A stretch of 64,000 nucleotides of DNA from Martinezella rhizogenes (GTDB taxonomy: Bacteria; Pseudomonadota; Alphaproteobacteria; Rhizobiales; Rhizobiaceae): positions 62,001-126,000 of the forward strand of contig NZ_JAPYZZ010000002.1 of assembly GCF_027460065.1 (NCBI RefSeq), in the 5' to 3' direction. How positions within the stretch are numbered: position 1 is the stretch's first letter; each line of letters begins with the position of its first letter. The position numbers and the translations under genes were made by a program. The notes beneath the pieces are model-generated. The model had not been told where the DNA came from and made no database searches. It saw nothing but the letters and a program-made list of their open reading frames with translations. Below are positions 54,485-62,077 of the stretch, piece after piece.

Positions 54485-55468
54485 CTACACCAGATAAAAG
54501 CCGTCATCCGGCCGCCGACCGCCGATGATGGCCGGGTCCGCCTTGGCGAGTTCATCGTAAAATGCCTCGAGATCGGCGCGTGCGGCGCTCGCCTTCAGCG
54601 CCGACAAATGGCTCGTCGGGAAAGAGGCCGCGATGATTTCCGCCGGGAAACCGAGGGCATCGGCGGCGGCGGCCGCCGCCCTCTGCGGATCGGCCATGGC
54701 ACTGGCGAGCGCCGCTTCCATGCCCGCCTGCAAGGCATCAATACCAGCCTTGCCGAGCTTTTCCTGAACCTGCGACGTCAGGGCGAGACCGGCTTGCGGG
54801 ATTTCCGGCTTGCCCGCCACCTTTGCCCAGTCCTGCTGGATGTCGATGGTGCGGTGAACGGTCATGAAAAACGACTTTGCCTTGATCAGCACAGCGGTCG
54901 CCGCCGGTTCGCTCAGCAGCGCGGCATCCACCCTGCCCGTCAGCAGCAATTGTACGGCCTCCGGTGGCGAGGCGGCATATTCCAGCTTGATATCGCCGGG
55001 CTTCAAGCCTTTTTCAGCGACCAGCCGGCGCAAGACGAAATCGGGCATATCGGTCTTGAATGGCAGAGCAAGCGTCTTGCCCGAGAGACCTTCCAGCGAC
55101 GTCAGCGTTTCGTCCTTCGACACGACATAGAGCAGACCGGTGGTCAGCACATTCAGAAGCCCAAGGCCGAGACCGCGATTATGTAGATTGGCAGCACCGT
55201 AGCTCGGCATCACCACCGCACCCATGGAACCGGAGGCGACGGCGGCGCGCATTTCATCCGGCGTTTTCCACGCCTTGAAGACGGCCTCGGGCGCGACATC
55301 CTTCAGGAACCCGCCTTTCACCGCATGGGCAAGCACGGCAGAAGGTGCTGCGGGCGGACCATAAAAGGTGAGCGGCGCGTCGGCCATCAGAATATGCGGC
55401 GTGGCAAGCGTCGCGACCGCCAAACCCGAAAGGGCCGAAAGCGCCTGACGGCGGGTGAGATGGGCCAT
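54485..55468 (-). CDS. ABC transporter substrate-binding protein (NMT1/SsuA-like)
   Basis: A 327-residue periplasmic protein with a Tat-like signal (LTRRQALSALSGLAVATLAT). An NMT1/SsuA-like fold is suggested by GGFLKDVAPEAVFKAWKTPD, VVMPSYGAANLHNRGLGLGL and LLLTGRVDAALLSEPAATAV. At 327 residues it is shorter than nitrate-binding NrtA proteins (about 440), so nitrate is not assumed. ATG 55468 is chosen because the signal peptide starts there. An FNR/NnrR-class box lies 118 bases upstream, and nnrS ends the operon. Confidence 0.82.
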   Translation of the reverse strand: MAHLTRRQALSALSGLAVATLATPHILMADAPLTFYGPPAAPSAVLAHAVKGGFLKDVAPEAVFKAWKTPDEMRAAVASGSMGAVVMPSYGAANLHNRGLGLGLLNVLTTGLLYVVSKDETLTSLEGLSGKTLALPFKTDMPDFVLRRLVAEKGLKPGDIKLEYAASPPEAVQLLLTGRVDAALLSEPAATAVLIKAKSFFMTVHRTIDIQQDWAKVAGKPEIPQAGLALTSQVQEKLGKAGIDALQAGMEAALASAMADPQRAAAAAADALGFPAEIIAASFPTSHLSALKASAARADLEAFYDELAKADPAIIGGRRPDDGFYLV

Positions 55469-55585
55469 GGTACTGATCCTTGTTCGCGCCGGAAGCGCCC
55501 CGATAGGCGTGACGTCCGCTCGAACCGATCTTCCAGCCACAACGCGTCACCAATCTGGAAATGACATTTTACAAGCGCCCGCTCT

Positions 55586-55599
55586 TTGCGCAGGATCAA
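55586..55599 (-). promoter_or_regulatory. CRP/FNR-class box upstream of the ABC-nnrS operon
   Basis: TTGCGCAGGATCAA (TTG-N8-CAA) lies in the 150-bp gap upstream of the binding-protein gene. One half (ATCAA) matches the FNR half-site; the other (TTGCG) is NnrR/Dnr-like. The centre is about 124 bases before the start codon, compatible with a long leader. Confidence 0.5.
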
Positions 55600-55618
55600 A
55601 CAGCGCCGGAAACCGGGC

Positions 55619-55996
55619 CTATTCGCCCGTCCTGAGTGACAGGGCCTCTCGCAGGATACGGGCGCCCTCCTGGGCGGCGGCGGCAATGTCGAGAAACATC
55701 AGGCTCGCGGTTTCGACCACACCTTCATCGACCGTATCGTCCTCGGCGAAATCGGCGAGCATCTCGGTCAGAAGCCCGATCTTGCGCCGTTCCTCTCGGG
55801 CAGCGGCCAGAAGCTTGACGATGTTGCGCTGGCGCTCGAAATCCTCGAGCTCACGCAGGGCTTCGTGCACCTTGTCGCGGCAGCCGCAATCGAGCGCGCT
55901 TTCCAGAACGACATTGCGTACCAGATGGATCGCCGCCGCGATATCCGCCCCGCCCGGTGCCGGGTGTGCCTGCTGTTCCTGTCCGCTCATCGTCAT
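55619..55996 (-). CDS. Uncharacterised 125-residue protein coupled to ubiV
   Basis: I do not recognise this protein. It is short, mostly predicted helical, acidic in its C-terminal half, and has no membrane segment or signal. Two cysteines form CGCRDKVHEALRELEDFERQ near residue 38. Its ATG overlaps the ubiV stop as ATGA, so it is co-translated with ubiTUV and lies at the end of that operon. A helper role in iron-sulfur assembly, a regulatory role, or a role in nitrate/NO respiration are all possible; none is shown. Confidence 0.65.
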   Translation of the reverse strand: MTMSGQEQQAHPAPGGADIAAAIHLVRNVVLESALDCGCRDKVHEALRELEDFERQRNIVKLLAAAREERRKIGLLTEMLADFAEDDTVDEGVVETASLMFLDIAAAAQEGARILREALSLRTGE

Positions 55997-56940
55997 AGAT
56001 TAGCTCCATGCGCCGTGTTGCGCGCGCGGGCGATCCAGGCCGCCCCTTCCTGCCCGTGATGAAAACCATTGGAAAAGGGCACGTCCGGATAGGCTTGTTG
56101 CAGAAGGGCGATGCTTTCCTCCGCATCTCGCCTGCCGGCAAGAACGTCGTCGTGGATCCGCGCCACCGCGACCATGTCGCAATCCTGCGGCGACAGGCGA
56201 AAACGCGCTATGTCGGCAGCGGCCAGATCCTGCAATTCGCCAAGCAGCGACTGGCAGGTGTGCGACACCGTCTGCACGCCGTTCAGCGCTAGAAACGACT
56301 GCCGGTCGAGGGTGCGGACAGGTAGTCCGTCAGGGTCGTCACCGCAGACGAACTGGCAATTATCCTTGATATTGCCCTTGGCGCGGGCATGGGCGCAGCG
56401 CGCCGAAATGGCGAGCGGCAGGCGGCCGAAGGCGAAGATTTCGAAGTCCACGTCAGGTGTTTCCGCCACGATGCGCTCCACTGAGGTCACCGGTAGTTCC
56501 GGCGGCAGGCAGATGGCGCTTGCCCCGCGCGAGGAAAGCAGCCGTGCGGCGGCTGCATTATAGACATTCACCATCGGCCCGACGACATGCGGCGTGCCGT
56601 ACAACATGCCGAGTGCGGAAAGATCGTTCGCCTCGACGGGATAGGGGCTGTCGGCGATCAGGCCGCGCAGCTGGCGGCTTTCGCGCTCCAGCGTCACCAG
56701 GGAAAGGGTCGAGAGGATCACTTTCTTTCCCGCAGTTTCCAGCCGCTCGATCACCTCGGCCAGATGGGGCTCGGTAAAATGAAACCGTTTAGAACAGACG
56801 GTCTCGCCGAGATAGACGTGGCTGACCGGCGCTTCGTCGGCGATGCGAAAGTAAAAATCACGCCATTTTTCGCCCTGCCAGAGATAAAGGACGGGGCCGA
56901 GCGCCAATGTGGCCTTTGCGGTTTTTGCCATCGCCATCAT
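55993..56940 (-). CDS. ubiV: Oxygen-independent ubiquinone hydroxylation protein UbiV
   Basis: A 315-residue U32-family protein without protease activity. With UbiU it forms an iron-sulfur heterodimer needed for O2-independent hydroxylation steps of ubiquinone synthesis (established for E. coli and Pseudomonas). The four-cysteine set is visible: CSKRFHF near residue 49, then CAHARAKGNIKDNCQFVC. The U32-like core reads LVTLERESRQLRGLIADSPY and FEIFAFGRLPLAISARC. Its start overlaps the ubiU stop. Confidence 0.92.
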   Translation of the reverse strand: MMAMAKTAKATLALGPVLYLWQGEKWRDFYFRIADEAPVSHVYLGETVCSKRFHFTEPHLAEVIERLETAGKKVILSTLSLVTLERESRQLRGLIADSPYPVEANDLSALGMLYGTPHVVGPMVNVYNAAAARLLSSRGASAICLPPELPVTSVERIVAETPDVDFEIFAFGRLPLAISARCAHARAKGNIKDNCQFVCGDDPDGLPVRTLDRQSFLALNGVQTVSHTCQSLLGELQDLAAADIARFRLSPQDCDMVAVARIHDDVLAGRRDAEESIALLQQAYPDVPFSNGFHHGQEGAAWIARARNTAHGANL

Positions 56941-57914
56941 CTCCAGCGTTTCTCGTAAGCACCGACAGTGGTGCGCTGGCCTTCGCTTAACAGCCGCAGG
57001 CGTGAAAGCAGCCGTCCCCGTTCTTCGGCGCTGGCGGCCAGCGCCCGGTGCAGGGTGGAAACCACTTCCGCCACATAGGCCTTGCCGCGCTGGCGGCCCT
57101 CGATCTTCAGCGCGCTGACACCCGCTTCCCGCAAGGCATCGATCTGGTCCATCACATCAAGCGATACCGGGTCCTCGAAGGCATAGGACTTGTCGTCGGC
57201 AATCTCGAAACGACCCTTGCACAGCGTCGGGTAACCCGCCGCCTCGCCGTCCGGAAAGCGGTTGATGGTGTAATCGCCGAGTTCCGACACCAGCTCCTGC
57301 CCGTCCTGCCGGTAATGCACATGGCTTGCCGGCGAGCAGACGCCGTTCATGTTGGGTGACTTGCCTGTGGCATAAGACGAAAGCGAGCAGCGCCCCTCCG
57401 CCATGACGCAGAGACCGCCGAACACGAAGATTTCTATCTCGCAGCGGATTTGCCGCGCCAGCCGGGCGATGTCGGGAATCGTCAGGGTGCGCGGCAGCAC
57501 CACACGTTTTGCGCCGAAGGCATCAACGAGGAAATTCACCGCGTCCGCATTGGAGGCGGAGGCCTGCACGGAGACGTGGATGCGCTGTTGCGGATGTTTT
57601 TCCGCCACATGCGCCATCAGGCCGAAATCGGCAAGGATCAGCGCATCCGCCCCCGCCTTCACCGCATCGGCCGCACCGCGATACCAGATATCCTCATTGC
57701 CCGCGCGCATGAAGGTGTTGAGCGCGACGAAAGTCTGGACGCCGCGCTTCTTCGCGTAGGCGATGGCTTCGGCAAGCTCTTCGCGGGAAAAATTGAGCCC
57801 GGGAAAATTGCGGGCATTGGTTTCATCGCGAAAGCCGCAATAGACCGCGTCCGCCCCGGCATCCACGGCCTCGCGGAAGGCGGCGGGCGTTCCCGCTGGA
57901 CAGATCAGTTCCAT
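56937..57914 (-). CDS. ubiU: Oxygen-independent ubiquinone hydroxylation protein UbiU
   Basis: A 325-residue U32-family protein, partner of UbiV. The N-terminus MELICPAGTPAAFREAVDAG is followed by DAVYCGFRDETNARNFPGLN, typical of UbiU. The iron-sulfur cysteines lie in GGLCVMAEGRCSLSSYATG, GVCSPASHV and YPTLCKGRF. The U32 signature region ALKIEGRQRGKAYVAEVV is present. It overlaps ubiT by 10 bp and ubiV by 4 bp. Confidence 0.93.
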   Translation of the reverse strand: MELICPAGTPAAFREAVDAGADAVYCGFRDETNARNFPGLNFSREELAEAIAYAKKRGVQTFVALNTFMRAGNEDIWYRGAADAVKAGADALILADFGLMAHVAEKHPQQRIHVSVQASASNADAVNFLVDAFGAKRVVLPRTLTIPDIARLARQIRCEIEIFVFGGLCVMAEGRCSLSSYATGKSPNMNGVCSPASHVHYRQDGQELVSELGDYTINRFPDGEAAGYPTLCKGRFEIADDKSYAFEDPVSLDVMDQIDALREAGVSALKIEGRQRGKAYVAEVVSTLHRALAASAEERGRLLSRLRLLSEGQRTTVGAYEKRWR

Positions 57915-58420
57915 GCCTCACCTCCCCGCGTTTCGGATAGAACATGGCCACGCAACCGGTTCGCAACACGAGTCACCACCGGCGCGAAAGGCCCGGCAAA
58001 GGCACCGAGATCGCGCGGCAGATCAATGCCGCTGTCATCAAGCGCATTGCGCAGTGCCAACATCGCCTCCATGTCGCCGGTCACGCTGAGATCCCGCGAG
58101 AAGAACAGCGCATCGGCATCCTGCCGCCCCTCCATCAGCGCCAGCAGCATGAAAAGCGGCCCTTCCACCGCCGCATCCACCTTCGACAGACGGCCCTTTC
58201 GGCTGACGGTGATGGCAGGACGCGCCGGCTCGACCATGAAGGCGAAGGGGAGATCGACAGGCAGGAAGGCGTAGCGTTTGCCGCTATGCTCACCGAGCCG
58301 GCCGAACATATCCGGGTGCCGTTTCATGATCTGCGCCAGCATCGCCTCCGTCGCTCGCTGCACCACGGCAAGGGGCAGAAAATTCATGGGGCGGGCGATG
58401 GCGGCGGGAAACGGTCTCAT
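57905..58420 (-). CDS. ubiT: SCP2-domain ubiquinone biosynthesis accessory protein UbiT
   Basis: A 171-residue protein with an SCP2 sterol/lipid-binding fold (KRYAFLPVDLPFAFMVEPAR, EGPLFMLLALMEGRQDADAL, FFSRDLSVTGDMEAMLALRN). UbiT is the anaerobic counterpart of UbiJ and binds isoprenoid quinone intermediates. AGGACC precedes ATG 58420. It heads ubiT-ubiU-ubiV, and a CRP/FNR-class box lies 60 bases upstream. Confidence 0.9.
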   Translation of the reverse strand: MRPFPAAIARPMNFLPLAVVQRATEAMLAQIMKRHPDMFGRLGEHSGKRYAFLPVDLPFAFMVEPARPAITVSRKGRLSKVDAAVEGPLFMLLALMEGRQDADALFFSRDLSVTGDMEAMLALRNALDDSGIDLPRDLGAFAGPFAPVVTRVANRLRGHVLSETRGGEAWN

Positions 58421-58479
58421 AAATGGTCCTGTCAGGTCAGTTGCGGGCAGGAACCTAACCGCAGCGCGCCAGCGCCGGT

Positions 58480-58493
58480 TTGAGCGAACGCAA
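58480..58493. promoter_or_regulatory. CRP/FNR-class box between ubiT and the DUF488-ubiD-ubiX genes
   Basis: TTGAGCGAACGCAA (TTG-N8-CAA) is centred 66 bases from the ubiT start and 83 bases from the divergent DUF488 start. It could therefore regulate both directions. Spacing to ubiT fits an activator at about -41.5 with a short leader. Confidence 0.55.
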
Positions 58494-58569
58494 AGACAGA
58501 GAGATTTTCGGGTGCGGCTTCACAAAAGCCGCTATAAATCATTCACTTGCGAAGCGAAGGAGGCCGCCC

Positions 58570-58920
58570 ATGTCCGATATAAGGATCAAACGGATTTATG
58601 ATGCCGCCAGCGATGATGACGGCGCACGCATTCTGGTGGACCAGCTGTGGCCGCGCGGCATGCGCAAGGAAACCGCACAGCTTTCGCTGTGGATGAAGGA
58701 AATCGCGCCCAGCAACGAATTGCGCAAGAATTTCTCGCATATGCCGTCGCGTTTTGCGGAATTCACCCGGCACTATCATGAGGAGCTGGCCGCCAATCCC
58801 GATGCCGTGGCGTGCATGAAGGAGCTGATGGCGAAGGGCCGCGTCACGCTGCTTTATGCCGCCCATGATACCGAACACAACCACGCCCTTGTTCTTGCCG
58901 ACTATCTTCGTTCGCACTGA
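58570..58920 (+). CDS. DUF488-family protein
   Basis: A 116-residue protein of the DUF488 family. Hallmarks are GARILVDQLWPRGMRKETAQ and SLWMKEIAPSNELRKNFSHM, followed by TLLYAAHDTEHNHALVLADY. The family is common in bacteria and of unknown function. GGAGG fixes the start at 58570. It is divergent from ubiT and 56 bp upstream of ubiD, so it may share the putative anaerobic promoter. Confidence 0.85.
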   Translation: MSDIRIKRIYDAASDDDGARILVDQLWPRGMRKETAQLSLWMKEIAPSNELRKNFSHMPSRFAEFTRHYHEELAANPDAVACMKELMAKGRVTLLYAAHDTEHNHALVLADYLRSH

Positions 58921-58976
58921 AGCCGCATTTGCGGCAGCGCAAGGACATGCCGCACCGCCACCGGCAAACAGGCGGC

Positions 58977-60503
58977 ATGAGAGACGAACCGACAGATACA
59001 AAGACAGAAACTAAACCCGCCCACGCAGCCGATCTGCGCGGTTTCGTCCGGTTGCTGGAAGAACGCGGGCAGCTGCGGCGAATCCGCCAGCCGGTCTCAC
59101 TGGTGCACGAAATCACCGAAATCCACCGCCGGGTGCTCGCCGATGGCGGGCCGGCGCTGCTGTTCGAGCAACCCGTCGACCATGAGGGCAAGGTGCGGGA
59201 CATGCCGCTGCTTGCCAATCTCTTCGGCACGCGGCAACGCATCGAATGGGGGCTGGGGCTGGAAACGGGCGGCCTGCCAGCACTTGGACAAAAGCTCGCC
59301 GAATTGCGCGAGCCACGGCCGCCGAAATCCATGGCCGAGGCATGGGGTAAGCTGCCTTTGCTGAAAGCCGCACTGTCCATGCGGCCACGTAACGTTTCCC
59401 GTGCGCCGGTGCAGGAAAAGGTACTGACGGGTGATGCAGTCGATCTTGCCCGCCTGCCGGTGCAATGGTGCTGGCCGGAAGAGCCGGCCCCGCTTATCAC
59501 CTGGCCGCTGGTCATCACCCGCTCGCCTGATGATCCCGACGATATCAATGTCGGCATTTACCGCATGCAGGTGCTGGGGCCGGACAGGGTGATCATGCGC
59601 TGGCTGGCGCATCGCGGCGGCGCGCAGCACCACCTGATGTGGCAGGCGCGCGGGCTGGATATGCCCGTCACCGTCGCCATCGGGGCCGATCCCGCCACTA
59701 TTCTCGCCGCCGTGATGCCGCTTCCCGACCATATCAGCGAGCTTGGTTTTTCCGGCCTGCTACGCGGTTCGAAAAGCCGCATCGCAAAGGCACTGACGGT
59801 GCCGATGCCGGTGCCTGCCAATGCCGAGATCGTGCTGGAAGGTACTGTTTCGGCCACGGAAACAGCAATGGAAGGCCCCTATAGCGACCACACCGGCTAT
59901 TATAATTCGGTCGAAGCCTTTCCGATCATGACGCTGTCGGCCATCACCATGCGCCGCGACCCGATCTATCTTTCCACCTATACCGGCCGGCCGCCGGACG
60001 AGCCCTCGGTTCTCGGCGAAGCCATGCTCGAGATTTTCCTGCCGCTCGTGAAGAGGCAGTTTGCGGAAATCGTCGATCTGTGGATGCCGCCGGAGGCCTG
60101 TTCCTACCGCGTCATGGTCGCCTCCATCGACAAGCGTTACCCGGGACAGGCAAAGCGGGTGATGATGGGGCTCTGGTCGATGCTGCCGCAGTTCAGCTAT
60201 GTGAAGCTCATCATTCTGGTCGATCCCGACATCAATGTGCGCAACTGGGCGGATGTCATCTGGGCGCTTTCGACCCGCTTCGACGCCTCGCGCGATGCAA
60301 CGATCATCAACGATACGCCCATCGATTATCTCGACTTCGCCTCACCGAAAGCCGGCCTTGGTGGCAAGATGGGTCTGGACGCTACCCGCAAGCTGCCGCC
60401 TGAGACGGAGCGCGAATGGGGCCGCGTGCTGTCGATGACGCCTGACGTCATCGCAAAGGTGGATCTGATGTGGCGTGATCTTGGCCTTGGAGAACGACCA
60501 TGA
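58977..60503 (+). CDS. ubiD: 3-octaprenyl-4-hydroxybenzoate carboxy-lyase UbiD
   Basis: A prenylated-FMN-dependent decarboxylase of ubiquinone synthesis. The 508-residue product has UbiD family segments: LRGFVRLLEERGQLRRIRQP, NVGIYRMQVLGPDRVIMRWL, HRGGAQHHLM, and E-rich GTVSATETAMEGPYSDHTGY with the catalytic Glu region. The C-terminal part has FDASRDATIINDTPIDYLDF. Start ATG 58977 is chosen as closest to the family start, but its ribosome-binding site is weak; the frame opens at 58929. It overlaps ubiX by ATGA. Confidence 0.93.
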   Translation: MRDEPTDTKTETKPAHAADLRGFVRLLEERGQLRRIRQPVSLVHEITEIHRRVLADGGPALLFEQPVDHEGKVRDMPLLANLFGTRQRIEWGLGLETGGLPALGQKLAELREPRPPKSMAEAWGKLPLLKAALSMRPRNVSRAPVQEKVLTGDAVDLARLPVQWCWPEEPAPLITWPLVITRSPDDPDDINVGIYRMQVLGPDRVIMRWLAHRGGAQHHLMWQARGLDMPVTVAIGADPATILAAVMPLPDHISELGFSGLLRGSKSRIAKALTVPMPVPANAEIVLEGTVSATETAMEGPYSDHTGYYNSVEAFPIMTLSAITMRRDPIYLSTYTGRPPDEPSVLGEAMLEIFLPLVKRQFAEIVDLWMPPEACSYRVMVASIDKRYPGQAKRVMMGLWSMLPQFSYVKLIILVDPDINVRNWADVIWALSTRFDASRDATIINDTPIDYLDFASPKAGLGGKMGLDATRKLPPETEREWGRVLSMTPDVIAKVDLMWRDLGLGERP

Positions 60504-61090
60504 ACCCGTGTCGCGTCGTGGTCGGCGTCACCGGTGCTTCGGGTGCCGGCATTGCGCTGCGCATCATCGAGCGTCTCGCCGACATGAAAAACGTCGAAAT
60601 CCATCTCGTCCTGTCGCAATCCGCCAGACGCACCGTGCTGCATGAGGAAGGTGCGCAAACCTTGGGGCGGATGTTGTCGCTCGCCAGCGTCAATCACGCC
60701 GTCGATGATATTGGTGCGGCGATCGCCAGCGGCTCCTTCCCGACAGCAGGCATGATCGTCGCCCCCTGCTCCATGCGAACGCTCGCGGCCATTGCAACCG
60801 GGCTTTCGGACAATCTCCTTACCCGCGCCGCCGATGTGCATCTGAAGGAAGGGCGGAAACTGGTTTTGATGACCCGCGAGACGCCGCTGCATCTCATCCA
60901 TCTGCGCAACATGTGCGCGGTGACAGAGGCGGGCGCGATCGTCATGCCGCCAGTGCCGGCCTTTTATAACAGGCCGCAAAGCGTCTTCGATATTGTCGAC
61001 CAGCTCGCCGCCCGCGCGATCGATCAGCTCGGCATCGCGCCAGCGCCGCAGGCGCCGATATGGCAGCCGCATGTGGTGAAGACGCCTTGA
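60500..61090 (+). CDS. ubiX: Flavin prenyltransferase UbiX
   Basis: Makes the prenylated FMN cofactor used by UbiD. The 196-residue product has the N-terminal FMN motif VVVGVTGASGAGIALRIIER and the conserved APCSMRTLAAIATGLSDNLL and LMTRETPLHLIHLRNMCAV segments. The ATG overlaps the ubiD stop, so enzyme and cofactor synthesis are coupled. The gene ends 4 bp before the convergent nnrU stop. Confidence 0.93.
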   Translation: MNPCRVVVGVTGASGAGIALRIIERLADMKNVEIHLVLSQSARRTVLHEEGAQTLGRMLSLASVNHAVDDIGAAIASGSFPTAGMIVAPCSMRTLAAIATGLSDNLLTRAADVHLKEGRKLVLMTRETPLHLIHLRNMCAVTEAGAIVMPPVPAFYNRPQSVFDIVDQLAARAIDQLGIAPAPQAPIWQPHVVKTP

Positions 61091-61094
61091 GTGG

Positions 61095-61772
61095 TCAGAA
61101 ATAGGCCATGGGGTCAGCGCCGAAGAGCATGGCATGGCCGCCGGCCAGCAGCCACCACACGGTCAAGCCTGTCAGCACCGCGGCGAGCAGCATCGGCCCA
61201 TCCACGGCGATACGGGTTTTGCCAGTGAGAATCGCTGCGAAGGGAACCGTGGCGCTGCCGGCGGCCGTCGCGTTCCAGGCATTGCCCAGTCTTTTGCGGG
61301 CGCGTTTTTCCGTCATCACCATTCCGCCGATCGAAAACAGCGCAAAACCGCCGAACAGGATGACGGAGCGCAGGTCACCATTCGGCACGACATGGCCGAG
61401 CGACCAGAACAGGAAACCGACAAGCACGGGATGGCGGGTGATGCGCACGATGGCGCCGGGCTGCTGCCCCTGCCGCACGGAAATGGAGAGCGGATTGACG
61501 CTGAGAAGGCCGGCCAGCACGAAAAACAGACCAATTGGCGCTGCCAGAAAGGTGACATGTGCCTGCCAGGGCGCGACATCCCAAAGCGGTATGTAGTCAA
61601 CCGACAGCGCGGCATAAAACACCCAGCCCAGCGTCAGAAGCGAGACCAAGGAATAAGCCCCGAAATAGGCGGGCCGGCCGATGGCCGCAATCAGCCGTCC
61701 GCGCACGGCAGGCACGGCGGGAATGGAATGCAGCGCCACGAAGAGCGAAAGAGCGGCGACGAGTTCAAGCAT
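61095..61772 (-). CDS. nnrU: NnrU-family membrane protein
   Basis: A 225-residue protein with about six membrane spans. The NnrU core is VRITRHPVLVGFLFWSLGHV followed by PNGDLRSVILFGGFALFSIG. NnrU is needed for, or co-regulated with, nitrite/NO reduction in some rhizobia; its biochemical role is unclear. It lies 12 bp after a 51-residue membrane protein, divergent from norE. Confidence 0.9.
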   Translation of the reverse strand: MLELVAALSLFVALHSIPAVPAVRGRLIAAIGRPAYFGAYSLVSLLTLGWVFYAALSVDYIPLWDVAPWQAHVTFLAAPIGLFFVLAGLLSVNPLSISVRQGQQPGAIVRITRHPVLVGFLFWSLGHVVPNGDLRSVILFGGFALFSIGGMVMTEKRARKRLGNAWNATAAGSATVPFAAILTGKTRIAVDGPMLLAAVLTGLTVWWLLAGGHAMLFGADPMAYF

Positions 61773-61784
61773 CCGACTGTCTTC

Positions 61785-61940
61785 TCACTGGTTCAGGAAC
61801 AGCACCGAAGCAATGGCCACGGAGGCGAGCACGGCGGAAACCGCGCCCATGCGCTGCAGCACTCCCATACGGTACAACAGCACCGCAAAGCCAATGATAA
61901 TAGGGGTTGCGACAATCAGCCCGACCTGCGCGTCGTTCAT
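61785..61940 (-). CDS. 51-residue membrane protein upstream of nnrU
   Basis: This ORF is too short for common length cut-offs but has a good ribosome-binding site (ATGGAGC before ATG 61940). Its 51 residues contain two hydrophobic segments (VGLIVATPIIIGFAVLLY and GAVSAVLASVAIASVLFL). It ends 12 bp before nnrU and would share its promoter. I do not recognise a named family. It may be an accessory of NnrU or of the NO-reductase assembly apparatus. Confidence 0.6.
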   Translation of the reverse strand: MNDAQVGLIVATPIIIGFAVLLYRMGVLQRMGAVSAVLASVAIASVLFLNQ

Positions 61941-62003
61941 GGGAAGCTCCATTTTCCAGAGTTGCGCTTTGTCATGACAATAGGGCTTTGCGCACTCCCT
62001 TCT

Positions 62004-62017
62004 TTGACCGACCGCAA
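62004..62017. promoter_or_regulatory. CRP/FNR-class box between nnrU unit and norE
   Basis: TTGACCGACCGCAA (TTG-N8-CAA) lies in the 137 bp between the divergent 51-residue gene (start 61940) and norE (start 62078). It is about 60-70 bases from both starts, so it could control both directions. Confidence 0.55.
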
Positions 62018-62077
62018 AGAAGCAGGGTTTGAGGACGCCTAAGCGTGGCTTGCTGTTTTACAATTACGGGCGAGGCC

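Noticed and set aside
61969-61980. TTGTCATGACAA palindrome between nnrU and norE
   Set aside because: Perfect 12-bp palindrome, but the spacing is TTG-N6-CAA, two bases short of the FNR/NnrR class; the 62004 site fits better. It could still serve another factor.
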